In this document: positions 20,981 to 29,711 of the stretch, piece after piece | Numbering within the stretch: position 1 is the first letter of the stretch | Layout of the letters: each line of letters starts with the position of its first letter | Assembly: GCA_022774645.1 (NCBI GenBank) | Contig: JALFKQ010000026.1 | Span: 62,001 to 126,000 of the forward strand | Length of the DNA stretch: 64,000 nucleotides | From: Mycoplasmatota bacterium | Lineage (GTDB): Bacteria > Bacillota_I > Bacilli_A > RF39 > UBA660 | Direction of reading: 5' to 3' | Program-made: the position numbers and the translations under genes | The notes under the pieces: model-generated | The model's input: only the letters and a program-made list of their open reading frames with translations | Database searches by the model: none | What the model was told of the DNA's origin: nothing

Positions 20981-22528
20981 ATGAAAAATAAAGACGGTTT
21001 TACATTAGTAGAATTACTTGCTGTAATAGCAATATTAGCATTACTTGTTATTTTAGCATTACCTAATGTAATAAGTATGTTTAATCAAGCTAAAAAAGAA
21101 ATTTTTTTAACTGAAATAAAAAAAATATATTCTGAGTCAAAGAGAAAATATATTTCTAATTCTGTAGCGGGAAGTAAGGTTAAGAAAATCAGTTCTGAAG
21201 ATAATTCTAAACTTGATATGACAGGAGAAAAGCTTCAATATTGTATTATTTTAAATAATAATGGTAAAGTAAAATCTATGAAAGTATCTAATGGTAAGTG
21301 GGTAGCTAGTTTAGATAATGATAAGAAAGTAGAAGATTTAACTATTAATGATTTAGAAGAAGGAAATTTAGATGGATATAGGTGTTCTGCAAATACTCCA
21401 AATGTTCCAAAACCAGTATATTGTACTTTTGATGGTGATTTAAAACAAGGTACAAAGTATGTCAATGGTCAATATACTTATAAATATATGCAGTATGATG
21501 TATATAATGGCATTGTTGATTTTTGGGTTGATTTAGATAAAGAAGGTTGGGGAGTTATATTAACTGATAGATCTAGTACTGATCCTATAACAACGCCAAT
21601 GTGTACTTATATAAATGATAAACCTATAGTGGCAATGAATTATATGTTTACAGGCAGTAAAGCAACTTCGATTGATTTAAGTGGATTTAATACAAGCAAT
21701 GTGACTTCTATGACAGGGACTTTTTCTAATCTGAATTTAAAATCATTGGATTTGAGTAATTTGGATACTCATAATGTGTCTATTATGGCTGACATATTTA
21801 TGGGTTCAACGATAGATGAAATTGATTTAAGTACATTTGATACAACTAGTTTAAAAAATACAAGTAGGATGTTTAGTGGATTTAAAACTAATAAATTAAT
21901 TTTAACTGATTTTGATACAAGTAAAGTTATGAATATGCAAGCAATGTTTCGAAATGTTGTTTTTGAAACATTAGATTTAAGTGAACTAGATACATCTAGT
22001 GTAACTGATATGAGATTAATGTTTGAAAATGCTGAGATAGATAATTTAATTTTAAATAATTTCACCACTGGGAATGCAGCTAATTTATCTAGTATGTTTA
22101 AAGGTTTGAAAATTCAAAATTTAAATTTAAGTAATTTTGATACATCAAAGGCTACTAATATGAGTAGAATGTTCTCTTTATCGAAAATTCAAAATTTAAA
22201 TTTGAACGGATTTAATACCAGCAATGTTACTAATATGCAAGAAATGTTTCGTTCTGCGAACATAAATATATTAGATTTAAGTAGTTTTGATACATCGAAT
22301 GTTACTAATACAAGAGCCATGTTTATGAATTGTTCAAATCTTGAAACTATATTTGTTAGTGATAAATTTACAATGGATAATGTGTCATTAAGTACCAAAA
22401 TGTTTTCAGGATCTACTAAGTTGGTTGGTGAAAATGGTACTAAATATGATAGTTCTATGGTTGACAAAACCTATGCTCGCATAGATAAAGGTACTGATTT
22501 ACCAGGTTATTTTTCAATAAAAAAGTAG
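20981..22528 (+). CDS. Type IV prepilin-like protein with BspA/DUF285-type leucine-rich repeats
   Basis: A 515-residue protein. The start at 20981 is set by GGTGAT just upstream. The N-terminus has a prepilin cleavage motif (KDGFTLVELLAVIAILALL: G|FTLVE with Glu at +5) and a hydrophobic helix, so it would be exported by a type IV pilin-like or competence system with a prepilin peptidase. A pilin-like domain with Cys follows (to about residue 150). From about 215 to 460 there are roughly ten copies of a 23-residue repeat of the form LDLSxFDTSxVTNMxxMFxx, the DUF285/BspA repeat known from Mycoplasma and Listeria surface proteins. The combination is unusual. Confidence 0.8.
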   Translation: MKNKDGFTLVELLAVIAILALLVILALPNVISMFNQAKKEIFLTEIKKIYSESKRKYISNSVAGSKVKKISSEDNSKLDMTGEKLQYCIILNNNGKVKSMKVSNGKWVASLDNDKKVEDLTINDLEEGNLDGYRCSANTPNVPKPVYCTFDGDLKQGTKYVNGQYTYKYMQYDVYNGIVDFWVDLDKEGWGVILTDRSSTDPITTPMCTYINDKPIVAMNYMFTGSKATSIDLSGFNTSNVTSMTGTFSNLNLKSLDLSNLDTHNVSIMADIFMGSTIDEIDLSTFDTTSLKNTSRMFSGFKTNKLILTDFDTSKVMNMQAMFRNVVFETLDLSELDTSSVTDMRLMFENAEIDNLILNNFTTGNAANLSSMFKGLKIQNLNLSNFDTSKATNMSRMFSLSKIQNLNLNGFNTSNVTNMQEMFRSANINILDLSSFDTSNVTNTRAMFMNCSNLETIFVSDKFTMDNVSLSTKMFSGSTKLVGENGTKYDSSMVDKTYARIDKGTDLPGYFSIKK

Positions 22529-22547
22529 TCATATGACTATTTTTTTG
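22517..22547. terminator. Bidirectional terminator
   Basis: AAAAAGTAGTCA and TGACTATTTTTT meet at ATATG; it separates the pilin-like gene from the convergent membrane-protein gene. Confidence 0.75.
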
Positions 22548-22890
22548 TTACTCCAACTATACCACCTGTTATTGATGATAATATTAATGTTAAATAATAT
22601 ATAAGAGTATTTAAACTATACTTAGATACAATTATTGTTATTAAAGAAAATAATATTGTCATTACTAATCCAATTATAAAACCGTTTAAATATCCTTTTG
22701 ATTTTTTTATTTTTGATAATTTTAATCCAAACATATAAAACATTATAAGTGTTAATATATAATTAATAATATTTATTATATTAAGATCTAATATTTCTAA
22801 ATAATAAAATAATGATGTTAAAAGTAATAATAATATAAAAAATATTATAAATTTATATATACTTTTTAAATATGCTAATATTGTATTCAT
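22537..22890 (-). CDS. TIGR04086-type small membrane protein (DUF3792)
   Basis: A 117-residue protein with four membrane segments. The pattern of the third and fourth segments (KKSKGYLNGFIIGLVMTILFS, then ITGGIVGVTKK at the C-terminus) fits the TIGR04086/DUF3792 family found widely in Bacillota. No function is known. It is transcribed alone with an AGGTG binding site. Confidence 0.65.
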   Translation of the reverse strand: MNTILAYLKSIYKFIIFFILLLLLTSLFYYLEILDLNIINIINYILTLIMFYMFGLKLSKIKKSKGYLNGFIIGLVMTILFSLITIIVSKYSLNTLIYYLTLILSSITGGIVGVTKK

Positions 22891-22962
22891 TTTTATTCAC
22901 CTAATTAATTATATTTATGTTTAAAAATATTATGATTAAACATAATAATAATGGGTGAAAAT

Positions 22963-23613
22963 ATGGATTTGGTAATGGTTATTATAAGAACTGTATTATT
23001 TTATTTTATTGTGCTTATTGTTTTTAGGCTTATGGGTAAAAGAGAAATAGGAGAGTTATCTGTTCAAGATTTAGTTGTTAGTATTTTAATCGCAGAACTT
23101 GTTGCGATTAGTATTGAAAATTATAAGGATTCTGTTTTACTTACTGTTGTACCTATAATAATATTATTATTTTTTGAAATTGTTTCTGGATATTTATCTT
23201 TAAGATTTAATAAATTTAGAAATATAGTTGATGGTAAACCTGCTTTAATAATAAATAGGGGAATAATTAACTATAAAGAGATGATTAAACAAAGATATTC
23301 TCTTGATGATTTATTACTTGAACTTAGAAATAATAATATTAAGAATCTTAAAGATGTAGAATATGCTGTTCTTGAAAATAGTGGTAAATTAAATATATTT
23401 AAATATAGTTTTTTAGGTATAGATAGTGCTAATCCTTTTCCATTGATATTAGATGGTGTTATTCAAAAAGATACTCTTGCTTATATTGAAAAGGATGAGA
23501 GTTGGATTAATGATTATTTAGTTACTAATAATCTTAAAAAAGAAGATATATTTTATGCATTTTATAAAAATAAACAGATTTATATAATTAAAAGAAATGA
23601 ATTAAAAAGTTAA
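22963..23613 (+). CDS. DUF421 membrane protein (YetF/YcaP family)
   Basis: A 216-residue protein. The start at 22963 is chosen because GGTGA is 5 bases upstream; the ATG at 22951 has none. Three membrane segments (FRLMGKREIGELSVQDLVVSILIAELVA in the first part) are followed by a cytoplasmic domain with the family motif ALIINRGIINYKEMIKQRYSLDDLLLELR. DUF421 proteins are common in Bacillota and are tied to spore or envelope functions; the mechanism is unknown. Its end overlaps the convergent flippase gene by 12 bases. Confidence 0.85.
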   Translation: MDLVMVIIRTVLFYFIVLIVFRLMGKREIGELSVQDLVVSILIAELVAISIENYKDSVLLTVVPIIILLFFEIVSGYLSLRFNKFRNIVDGKPALIINRGIINYKEMIKQRYSLDDLLLELRNNNIKNLKDVEYAVLENSGKLNIFKYSFLGIDSANPFPLILDGVIQKDTLAYIEKDESWINDYLVTNNLKKEDIFYAFYKNKQIYIIKRNELKS

Positions 23614-24906
23614 TGTTTTTTTAAGAATTTTATAATATGAATATGTTGTATATATTAAATTAGCTATTATTGATAATATTAAACTATACATACCAATTCT
23701 CATAAGTGACAATGCTGCAATTAATATTAATCTTATTATTGATGAAGTTATACTTATTTTCATAGCTTCTTTACTTTTTCCGAGTGCTTGAAGAGCATTT
23801 GAAAGAGGATATTCAATATAAAATAGTATTGTAAAAGGACTAAGTATTCTTATGTAGTCTATTCCATAAGTGGTTTTATATAAAAGATTTAAAAAAAATT
23901 TTGGGAAAAGTACTATTATGAATGTTGATACTGCTCCAATTGTACAAGAAATTAATACTATTTGTTTTATTCTTTTGATACACATTTTATAATCTTTTAT
24001 ACTGTAATATTTTGATAGTTCTGGTATTAAGGATGTTGACATATTTTGAGTGAAAAACGCGGGAAGTAGTAATAATGACATAGCATAAGCATTAATAATA
24101 CCATATTCATTTATTATAAAATCATTTTGATATCCTACAAATAGTAATACATTTGTAAGTATTATAGGTTCTAAAAAATATGAAAAAGAACCAACTATTT
24201 TGCTAGATGTTGATGGTATACTTATCTCCATTACTTTTTTAACTGCTGTTTTACTAATATATTTTTTATTAAATTCTATACTTTTTTTAGGAAAATAATA
24301 TATCATAACTATTTGTGATATTACCTCTCCGATTGCATTAACTAAAACTATAAAACATATTGAGTGTATTAAACTTATTTTTATTATTTTTGGTATAAAT
24401 ATTCCTATTAATATTAATCTTGTTACTTGTTCTAAAAAATTTGAAAGCATATATGGAAACATATTTTGTTTTCCCCAAAAGTATCCTTTTATAATTGATG
24501 AAACTGATATAAATGGAGCTAGTATTGATATACATATTATTGGATAATAAAGACTACTGTTATGAAGTAGATTTGTTGAAAGAGTTTTTGCAAATAATAT
24601 TGTTATTAATATTAATACTGCATTCATTATTATTGACAAAGGGAGTAATGACAATATTATTGTTTTAGACCTTTCACTTTTTTCTGATATTACTTTTGAA
24701 ATACTTGTGGGATAACTTAGAGTGGATATTACTGTTATTAAGGACATAGTAGGGGAAAGCATACTATAAAGTCCCATTCCTTCACTGCCTAATGTTCTAG
24801 TAACTAATATTTTAAGTATGAATCCTACTACTTTTCCAATTGTTCCTCCGATTAAAAGAACTAATGTTGATTTTAGAAATATATTATTTTTTATTTTATT
24901 TAACAT
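23602..24906 (-). CDS. SpoVB/MurJ-type oligosaccharide flippase
   Basis: A 434-residue protein with 12-14 predicted membrane segments of the MOP exporter superfamily. The N-terminal IGGTIGKVVGFILKILVTRTLGSEGMGLYSM is typical of SpoVB/YtgP lipid-linked precursor flippases. It lacks the long termini of some SpoVB proteins (usual 500-540 residues). Likely role: moving lipid II or another undecaprenyl-linked saccharide across the membrane; murC is elsewhere in the window. It is transcribed alone. Confidence 0.8.
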   Translation of the reverse strand: MLNKIKNNIFLKSTLVLLIGGTIGKVVGFILKILVTRTLGSEGMGLYSMLSPTMSLITVISTLSYPTSISKVISEKSERSKTIILSLLPLSIIMNAVLILITILFAKTLSTNLLHNSSLYYPIICISILAPFISVSSIIKGYFWGKQNMFPYMLSNFLEQVTRLILIGIFIPKIIKISLIHSICFIVLVNAIGEVISQIVMIYYFPKKSIEFNKKYISKTAVKKVMEISIPSTSSKIVGSFSYFLEPIILTNVLLFVGYQNDFIINEYGIINAYAMSLLLLPAFFTQNMSTSLIPELSKYYSIKDYKMCIKRIKQIVLISCTIGAVSTFIIVLFPKFFLNLLYKTTYGIDYIRILSPFTILFYIEYPLSNALQALGKSKEAMKISITSSIIRLILIAALSLMRIGMYSLILSIIANLIYTTYSYYKILKKTLTF

Positions 24907-24928
24907 AATAAAGTATATGAAAATAGAC

Positions 24929-24957
24929 TTGAATAAATTAAATAATTATGTTATTAT
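24929..24957 (+). promoter_or_regulatory. Promoter of the SAM riboswitch-metK unit
   Basis: TTGAAT, 17-base spacer, TATTAT with TG one base before it. The riboswitch begins about 25 bases downstream. Confidence 0.5.
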
Positions 24958-24986
24958 TTAGTAGTCGTAAGTGACAACAATTTTAA

Positions 24987-25116
24987 TAATTACCTTATAA
25001 AGAGTGACTGAGAGACTGGCTCTGTGAAGTCACACCAACCTATTTGATTAGGTGGTAAACCCAGATGGATGAGGATAACTTATATATACCTAAGTTATCT
25101 TAGGTATTTTTCTTTT
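24987..25116 (+). promoter_or_regulatory. SAM-I riboswitch with terminator, upstream of metK
   Basis: The core has the SAM-I order: AAGAG, then the kink-turn/P2 strand GAGAGACTGGCTCTGTGAAG with GTGAC/GTCAC closing pairs, the P3 arm CACCAACCT/AGGTGG, then AAACCCAGATGGATGAGG. A terminator follows: ACCTAAG (25088-25094) and CTTAGGT (25099-25105) with a T-rich tail. GATAACTTA in the core 3' end can pair with TAAGTTATC in the terminator, giving the switch. High SAM should stop metK transcription, as is usual for this class. Confidence 0.9.
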
Positions 25117-25152
25117 TAAGGTAATTGTAATCTTAGAAGGAGGATTGATTAT

Positions 25153-26187
25153 ATGAGATTATTTAGTAATGAAATTGTTTTTAGAGGACATCCTGATAAG
25201 GTATGTGATCAAATAAGTGATGCACTACTTGATGAATATTTAAAAGAAGATAAGAAAAGTAGATGTGCGATTGAGACTATGGGTGGTAAAGGAAAAATAT
25301 TTATTACTGGTGAAGTTACTTCTAATAGTAAAGTAGACATTGAAAGAATAGTTAATTTTGTTTTAAAAGATGTTGGTTATAATGAAAAGTATGAAATAAT
25401 TAACAATATTGGAGTTCAAAGTAGTGATATTGCGATGGGTACTAATGATGAAGTAATGGGTGCTGGTGATCAAGGCATGATGTTCGGATATGCTTGTAAT
25501 GATAATGATTCATATTTACCTACAGCTATGGTTATACTCCAAGAGTTAAGCAAAAAGTATGATGAACTTAGAAAAGTTGATTCTAGATTTAAAAGTGATG
25601 GTAAAGCTCAGATAACTGGATACTATGATGAAGATATGAAACTTTTAGGAATTAAAACATTCACTATAAGTTATCAAAATACTGAGAAAGAGAGAAGTGA
25701 AACTGATAAGATAATCAAAGATATATGTAATAACATATGTTCTAAATATAATATTGAAGTAGAAAAATATTTGATAAATCCAACTGGTAGATTTGAAATT
25801 GGTGGTTTTGAAGGTGATGCTGGACTTACTGGTAGAAAAATTGTGGTTGACTCTTATCAAGGATTTGCTCCTGTTGGTGGCGGAGCATTTAGTGGCAAAG
25901 ATCCATCAAAAGTTGACAGAAGTGCTGCATATAAAGCAAGAAAAATAGCTGTTTATTATTTAGAAAAATACAGTCTTAAGTGGTGTAAAGTTCAACTTAG
26001 TTATGCAATTGGTATTAGAAAACCTCTTGCTATATATATTGATAGTGATAAAGGTACATTAAAAGATGAAACAACTATATCTTTATATTCTTCTTTATAT
26101 GAAGAGTGTGAACCAAAGAATATTATTAATGATTTAAATCTTTTGAATAAATGTTATTATGATACTAGTATGTTTGGTCATTTTTAA
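25153..26187 (+). CDS. metK: S-adenosylmethionine synthetase
   Basis: Makes SAM from methionine and ATP. 344 residues with the motifs GHPDKVCDQISDA (residues 12-24), GAGDQGMMFGYA and GGGAFSGKDPSKVDRSAAY. It is about 45 residues shorter than usual, and the family's SEGHPDK reads FRGHPDK here. The start has GAAGGAGG 10 bases upstream. It is controlled by the SAM-I riboswitch just before it. SAM feeds RlmB, RlmCD and QueA in this window. Confidence 0.95.
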   Translation: MRLFSNEIVFRGHPDKVCDQISDALLDEYLKEDKKSRCAIETMGGKGKIFITGEVTSNSKVDIERIVNFVLKDVGYNEKYEIINNIGVQSSDIAMGTNDEVMGAGDQGMMFGYACNDNDSYLPTAMVILQELSKKYDELRKVDSRFKSDGKAQITGYYDEDMKLLGIKTFTISYQNTEKERSETDKIIKDICNNICSKYNIEVEKYLINPTGRFEIGGFEGDAGLTGRKIVVDSYQGFAPVGGGAFSGKDPSKVDRSAAYKARKIAVYYLEKYSLKWCKVQLSYAIGIRKPLAIYIDSDKGTLKDETTISLYSSLYEECEPKNIINDLNLLNKCYYDTSMFGHF

Positions 26188-26257
26188 AATGTATTAAAAA
26201 TGTAAAGTTTTGTAACATATATTGATATATTAAGATGTATATGGTATATTATAAATA

Positions 26258-26402
26258 ACCTAGATGATAGATATAGCTTTATAAACCGGCTATGTAATAC
26301 TATAGGGGGATTAATTAGTATATGGTGTTGAATATTGCATTTTAATGCAGGATCCCGAGTATATTATGTATCCTACCACCTCGTGCGAAACGCGAGTTTT
26401 AT
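26258..26402 (+). ncRNA. Candidate structured RNA with own promoter and terminator
   Basis: Between metK and tcdA a possible extended -10 (TG-G-TATATT, 26242-26250) is followed by about 143 bases with strong pairing and a terminator. First arm: CCTA/TAGG and ATAGCT/GGCTAT around 26259-26306. Second arm: TAGTATA/TATATTA enclosing a hairpin GCATT-TT-AATGC. Terminator: CTCGTG (26380-26385), CGAAA, CGCGAG (26391-26396), TTTT. tcdA has its own promoter, so this is probably a separate RNA. It lacks the conserved sequences of SRP RNA, tmRNA and RNase P; 6S RNA is possible by shape only. Confidence 0.5.
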
Positions 26403-26477
26403 TACACTATATTTACACTGGGTTTTATTTTGGAAAAATATAGTTTTATAATAAATTTTGATTTATTTTCTATTCTT

Positions 26478-26486
26478 TGATATAAT
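26478..26486 (+). promoter_or_regulatory. Extended -10 promoter of tcdA
   Basis: TG-A-TATAAT, followed by a leader of about 19 bases with GGAGGC before the ATG at 26512. Confidence 0.6.
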
Positions 26487-26511
26487 ACTACTTGCTTATA
26501 GGAGGCAATTT

Positions 26512-27189
26512 ATGAATCTTGTTAGACTCGAAAGTTTAGTAGGGAAAGAGAATATAGAAAAAATAAAAAATCTTAAAGTTCTTGTTTTAGGACTTGGAGG
26601 AGTTGGAGGATATACAGTTGAATCACTTGTAAGATGTGGTGTTGAAAATATAACCCTTGTTGATAGTGATACTATTAAGCCAAGTAATATTAATAGACAA
26701 ATTATCACTACTAGTAAAAATATGAACAAATATAAAACAAGAGAGTGGAAGAAGAGAATTAAACTTATCAATAAAAATGCTATTGTTAATATTATTAATG
26801 TTCATATAACTGAAGATAATATAGAATGTTTATTTGGTAGTGATTATGATTATATTATTGATGCTTGTGATACTACTAAAGTCAAAGTAAAATTAATTAT
26901 AGAATGTCATAATAGAAATATTAAACTTGTTTCTTCTATGGGAACTGCTAATAAACTTGATGCTACTAAAGTATATATTACTACTCTTGATAAAACTCAT
27001 AGTGATCCTCTTGCTAAGAAGATTAGACATGAGCTAGGAAAATATAGAGAGTATATGAGTGATGTTACTGTTGTTACTTCAAGTGAAAAGGCAATTAATA
27101 ATACGATGCTTGGTTCAACAGCATTTGTTCCAGGAACAGCTGGACTTTTTATAACAAATTATATAATAAAAGATGTAACTGGTATGTAG
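26512..27189 (+). CDS. tcdA: tRNA threonylcarbamoyladenosine dehydratase
   Basis: E1-like enzyme (ThiF superfamily) that uses ATP to cyclise t6A37 of tRNA to ct6A. 225 residues from 26512, where AGGAGGC precedes the ATG; upstream codons in frame overlap the promoter. ATP-binding motif GLGGVGGYTVESLVRCGV, then DSDTIKPSNINRQ and the conserved DACDTTKVK and SSMGTANKLD segments. The C-terminus VPGTAGLFITNYIIKD is typical of TcdA/YgdL. Confidence 0.9.
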   Translation: MNLVRLESLVGKENIEKIKNLKVLVLGLGGVGGYTVESLVRCGVENITLVDSDTIKPSNINRQIITTSKNMNKYKTREWKKRIKLINKNAIVNIINVHITEDNIECLFGSDYDYIIDACDTTKVKVKLIIECHNRNIKLVSSMGTANKLDATKVYITTLDKTHSDPLAKKIRHELGKYREYMSDVTVVTSSEKAINNTMLGSTAFVPGTAGLFITNYIIKDVTGM

Positions 27190-27203
27190 TTACATCTTTT
27201 TTG
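27169..27203. terminator. Bidirectional terminator after tcdA
   Basis: AAAGATGTAACT (27169-27180) and AGTTACATCTTT (27188-27199), followed by Ts; the stop codons of both convergent genes lie in or beside it. Confidence 0.85.
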
Positions 27204-27888
27204 TTTTTCTTTTTAAACTTAGACCTTCGTTTTCAAGTTCTTCAGGAGATGTTGAAAGCGGTTCATGTCCTTTTATGAATGAATTTATATATATATTTCC
27301 ACTTATAGATTGAAATTCTCTTCTTCTATATCCTGTTTTTGTATTATAAAATGAATCTCCATATATTCTAGCTATATTTTCATCTAATAAATGATAACCA
27401 TTTATTAATAATTTTTGTATTTCCGTTTTATCTTCTTCCTTTATAAAATATCCTGGTGAAGGTGTTCTTAATATTTTGCTATTGTATAAAATATAATCTT
27501 TTTTATCATCTATGAAGAATTGTCTATATGTTGGATCTACTAAATATGGTGTATTTATTCCATTTACATTAAATATTGCGATAAGAAATGAATGTCCTTC
27601 TATATCTTCTGTTATTACATTTTGTGTCATACAAGGATGAACTTCAACTTTTAAACTATTTAAATAATGTGTTATTATTGCTTGAGCTTTGTCACATTTA
27701 AATTGAAAACTAAAATTATTAATATCATTTGTGAATTTGCATCTTGTTTCATAACATATATAGTCTAAAAATATATTTATTTCTTCTTCAGTTAATGGTT
27801 CTTTTGATAATACTTTTTGTTCTAGTATTTCTATTATTTGTGGATCGATATTTACTGTTTTTGGCGTTGATTCCATTATGTAATTCAT
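27190..27888 (-). CDS. Possible transglutaminase-like (Cys-His-Asp) protein
   Basis: A 232-residue protein of no certain family. The order and spacing of CDKAQAII (about residue 69), EGHSFLIAIFN (about 97) and YLVDPTYRQF (about 115) look like a Cys-His-Asp triad of the transglutaminase/papain-like fold. No signal peptide, so the protein is likely cytoplasmic. It overlaps rarA by 4 bases (ATGA) and has AAAGGTGAAAC before its start, so it is co-translated with rarA. A role linked to rarA is not obvious. Confidence 0.55.
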   Translation of the reverse strand: MNYIMESTPKTVNIDPQIIEILEQKVLSKEPLTEEEINIFLDYICYETRCKFTNDINNFSFQFKCDKAQAIITHYLNSLKVEVHPCMTQNVITEDIEGHSFLIAIFNVNGINTPYLVDPTYRQFFIDDKKDYILYNSKILRTPSPGYFIKEEDKTEIQKLLINGYHLLDENIARIYGDSFYNTKTGYRRREFQSISGNIYINSFIKGHEPLSTSPEELENEGLSLKRKTKKM

Positions 27889-29081
27889 TGTTTCACCTTT
27901 ATATTATTGTTAAATTTATACATTTCTGTTTCATATTTATTTTTTCTTGGAGTATAGTATTTTCTTCCTTTCAATTCTTTTGGCATATATTCTTGATCTA
28001 CCCAATAATTTGGATAATTATGTGGATATTTATAGTTTGGACTAGATGTTCTTATATGTTCTGGTATTCTACCAACTGACATTGTATTTATGTCATTAAC
28101 AGCTGCATTAATTGCCATATCAGCTGAGTTACTTTTAGGACTTAAAGCCATATCTATAACAGCACAGCTTAGTGGCTTATATAATTCTGGAAATCCAATT
28201 CTTTCACTTGCTTCAATTGCTGATAATACTTTCATTCCCATAGTTGGATTTGCAAGGCCTATATCTTCATATGCTATTACAAGCATTCTTCTATAAATAA
28301 TGTCATAATCACCACTTACAATTAATCTAGCTAAATAGTGAAGAGCAGCATCTACATCACTACCTCTAATACTTTTTTGAAAAGCTGAAAGCATATCGTA
28401 ATATCCATCTTCATTTTTATCTGCAAAAAATGATGGAGTATTATGTGTTAACTTTATATTATCTATTGTTATTTCTTTATTATATCCATAGTAACAAAAT
28501 TCAATTAAATTGTATGCAAATCTTATATCACCATTTGAAACACTTGCTATATATTTAATTGTTTTATTGTCCATTTTAATATCGGGAAGTACTTCTTTTA
28601 TTTTTTTGATTCCTTTTTCTATATCACTTTCACTTAATGGTTTAAGTTCTATTAGACTACATCTACTTCTGATAGCTTGATTTAGTGAATGATATGGATT
28701 TGAATTAGTAAGGCCTATTAGTGTAATAAGACCACTTTCTAGATAAGATAATAATATATCTTGTTTGTCTTTGTTCATTCTATGAATTTCATCTACTATT
28801 AAAATAAGTCCATTATACATTTTTGCTTCTTCTATAACGACTTCAAAATCTTTTTTTGAATTAACAGTTGCATTAAGCATTCTATATCTCATATTGAATT
28901 CATTCATTAGTGCTAGTGCTATTGTGGTTTTACCACATCCGCTAGAACCATAGAATATTATATTAAATAGCTTTTTTTCTTTTACTAGGTTACTAAGCAC
29001 TTTGTCTTTGCCAATTATGTGTGTTTGCCCAAGAACATCTTTTAATGAGTTAGGTCTTAATTTATTTTGTAATAGTTCCAT
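27885..29081 (-). CDS. rarA: Replication-associated recombination ATPase RarA (MgsA)
   Basis: Clamp-loader-like AAA+ ATPase that acts at stalled forks. 398 residues: N-terminal LRPNSLKDVLGQTHIIG, Walker A GSSGCGKTT, Walker B VDEIHRMNK, sensor 1 GLTNSNPYHSLN, Arg finger region RSRCSLIELKPL, then the C-terminal tetramerisation domain with AFQKSIRGSDVDAALHYLARL and YEDIGLANP. Slightly short versus the usual 420-450. GAGGTGA precedes the ATG. Confidence 0.95.
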   Translation of the reverse strand: MELLQNKLRPNSLKDVLGQTHIIGKDKVLSNLVKEKKLFNIIFYGSSGCGKTTIALALMNEFNMRYRMLNATVNSKKDFEVVIEEAKMYNGLILIVDEIHRMNKDKQDILLSYLESGLITLIGLTNSNPYHSLNQAIRSRCSLIELKPLSESDIEKGIKKIKEVLPDIKMDNKTIKYIASVSNGDIRFAYNLIEFCYYGYNKEITIDNIKLTHNTPSFFADKNEDGYYDMLSAFQKSIRGSDVDAALHYLARLIVSGDYDIIYRRMLVIAYEDIGLANPTMGMKVLSAIEASERIGFPELYKPLSCAVIDMALSPKSNSADMAINAAVNDINTMSVGRIPEHIRTSSPNYKYPHNYPNYWVDQEYMPKELKGRKYYTPRKNKYETEMYKFNNNIKVKQ

Positions 29082-29685
29082 AATTCACCTCAAAAATATT
29101 TTAACACAAATTAAATATTTTATATAGTTATTATAATATGTTTACAAATTTTTGTTTGTTATATAGTCCGTTATTAGTGAAAATTCTGACTTCTCTGTGA
29201 TTGAACATCACTGTTTTGGTTGTTCTGTCTAATTATGAAGTGAGTTTGTCTTTTTATTGATTAAAAGTAATTAGTAAAATCAATATTTTTTAATTTATAT
29301 TAATAAAACTTATTATAAAAAATTAATATTGCCACTACATCTTGTAATATCGTTAATTGGAATACATTTGAACAGGAACTAGTAGACAATGAATTAATTA
29401 TAAAAAGAAAATGAATGGATTGCTGGAAAAATACCTGAATTTAATCCAGCTATGTGTGTTGTTGTCAGTAGAAAATAAAAATAAATTAGCTAATTATGAT
29501 AGTTATATAATGAAAACAATAAATATATAATTATAAAATTTATAAAAAAGATAAATTGTCAAATATTTAAATAGTTAAAGGTTTTGATTTTTTTGTATAA
29601 ATCTGATAACTACATAATTATTAATGCAAATTATAAAAAATATTTAAGTTGTCATTTAAAAGTCACTTTAAAAATAATATAATTA
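29082..29685. other. AT-rich intergenic region with decayed coding fragments
   Basis: About 600 bases without an intact gene. Short frames such as NWNTFEQELVDNELIIKRK (near 29350-29412) and EWIAGKIPEFNPAMCVVVSRK (near 29411-29476) look like pieces of a lost gene. A small hairpin GTGAT-TGAAC-ATCAC lies near 29198-29212. No complete operon or repeat was seen. Confidence 0.4.
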
Positions 29686-29694
29686 TGATATAAT
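29686..29694 (+). promoter_or_regulatory. Extended -10 promoter of the LPG-synthase-like gene
   Basis: TG-A-TATAAT; the expected transcript start (about 29701) is the first base of the AGGTGG binding site. Confidence 0.6.
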
Positions 29695-29711
29695 TGTTTA
29701 AGGTGGCTAAT

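Noticed and set aside
21640-22330. Repeating 69-base DNA pattern in the pilin-like gene, possibly a repeat array
   Set aside because: It is the coding sequence of the 23-residue DUF285 repeats; units are diverged and in frame.
26258-26402. Signal recognition particle RNA
   Set aside because: The conserved GGAAGCAGC tetraloop region is missing.
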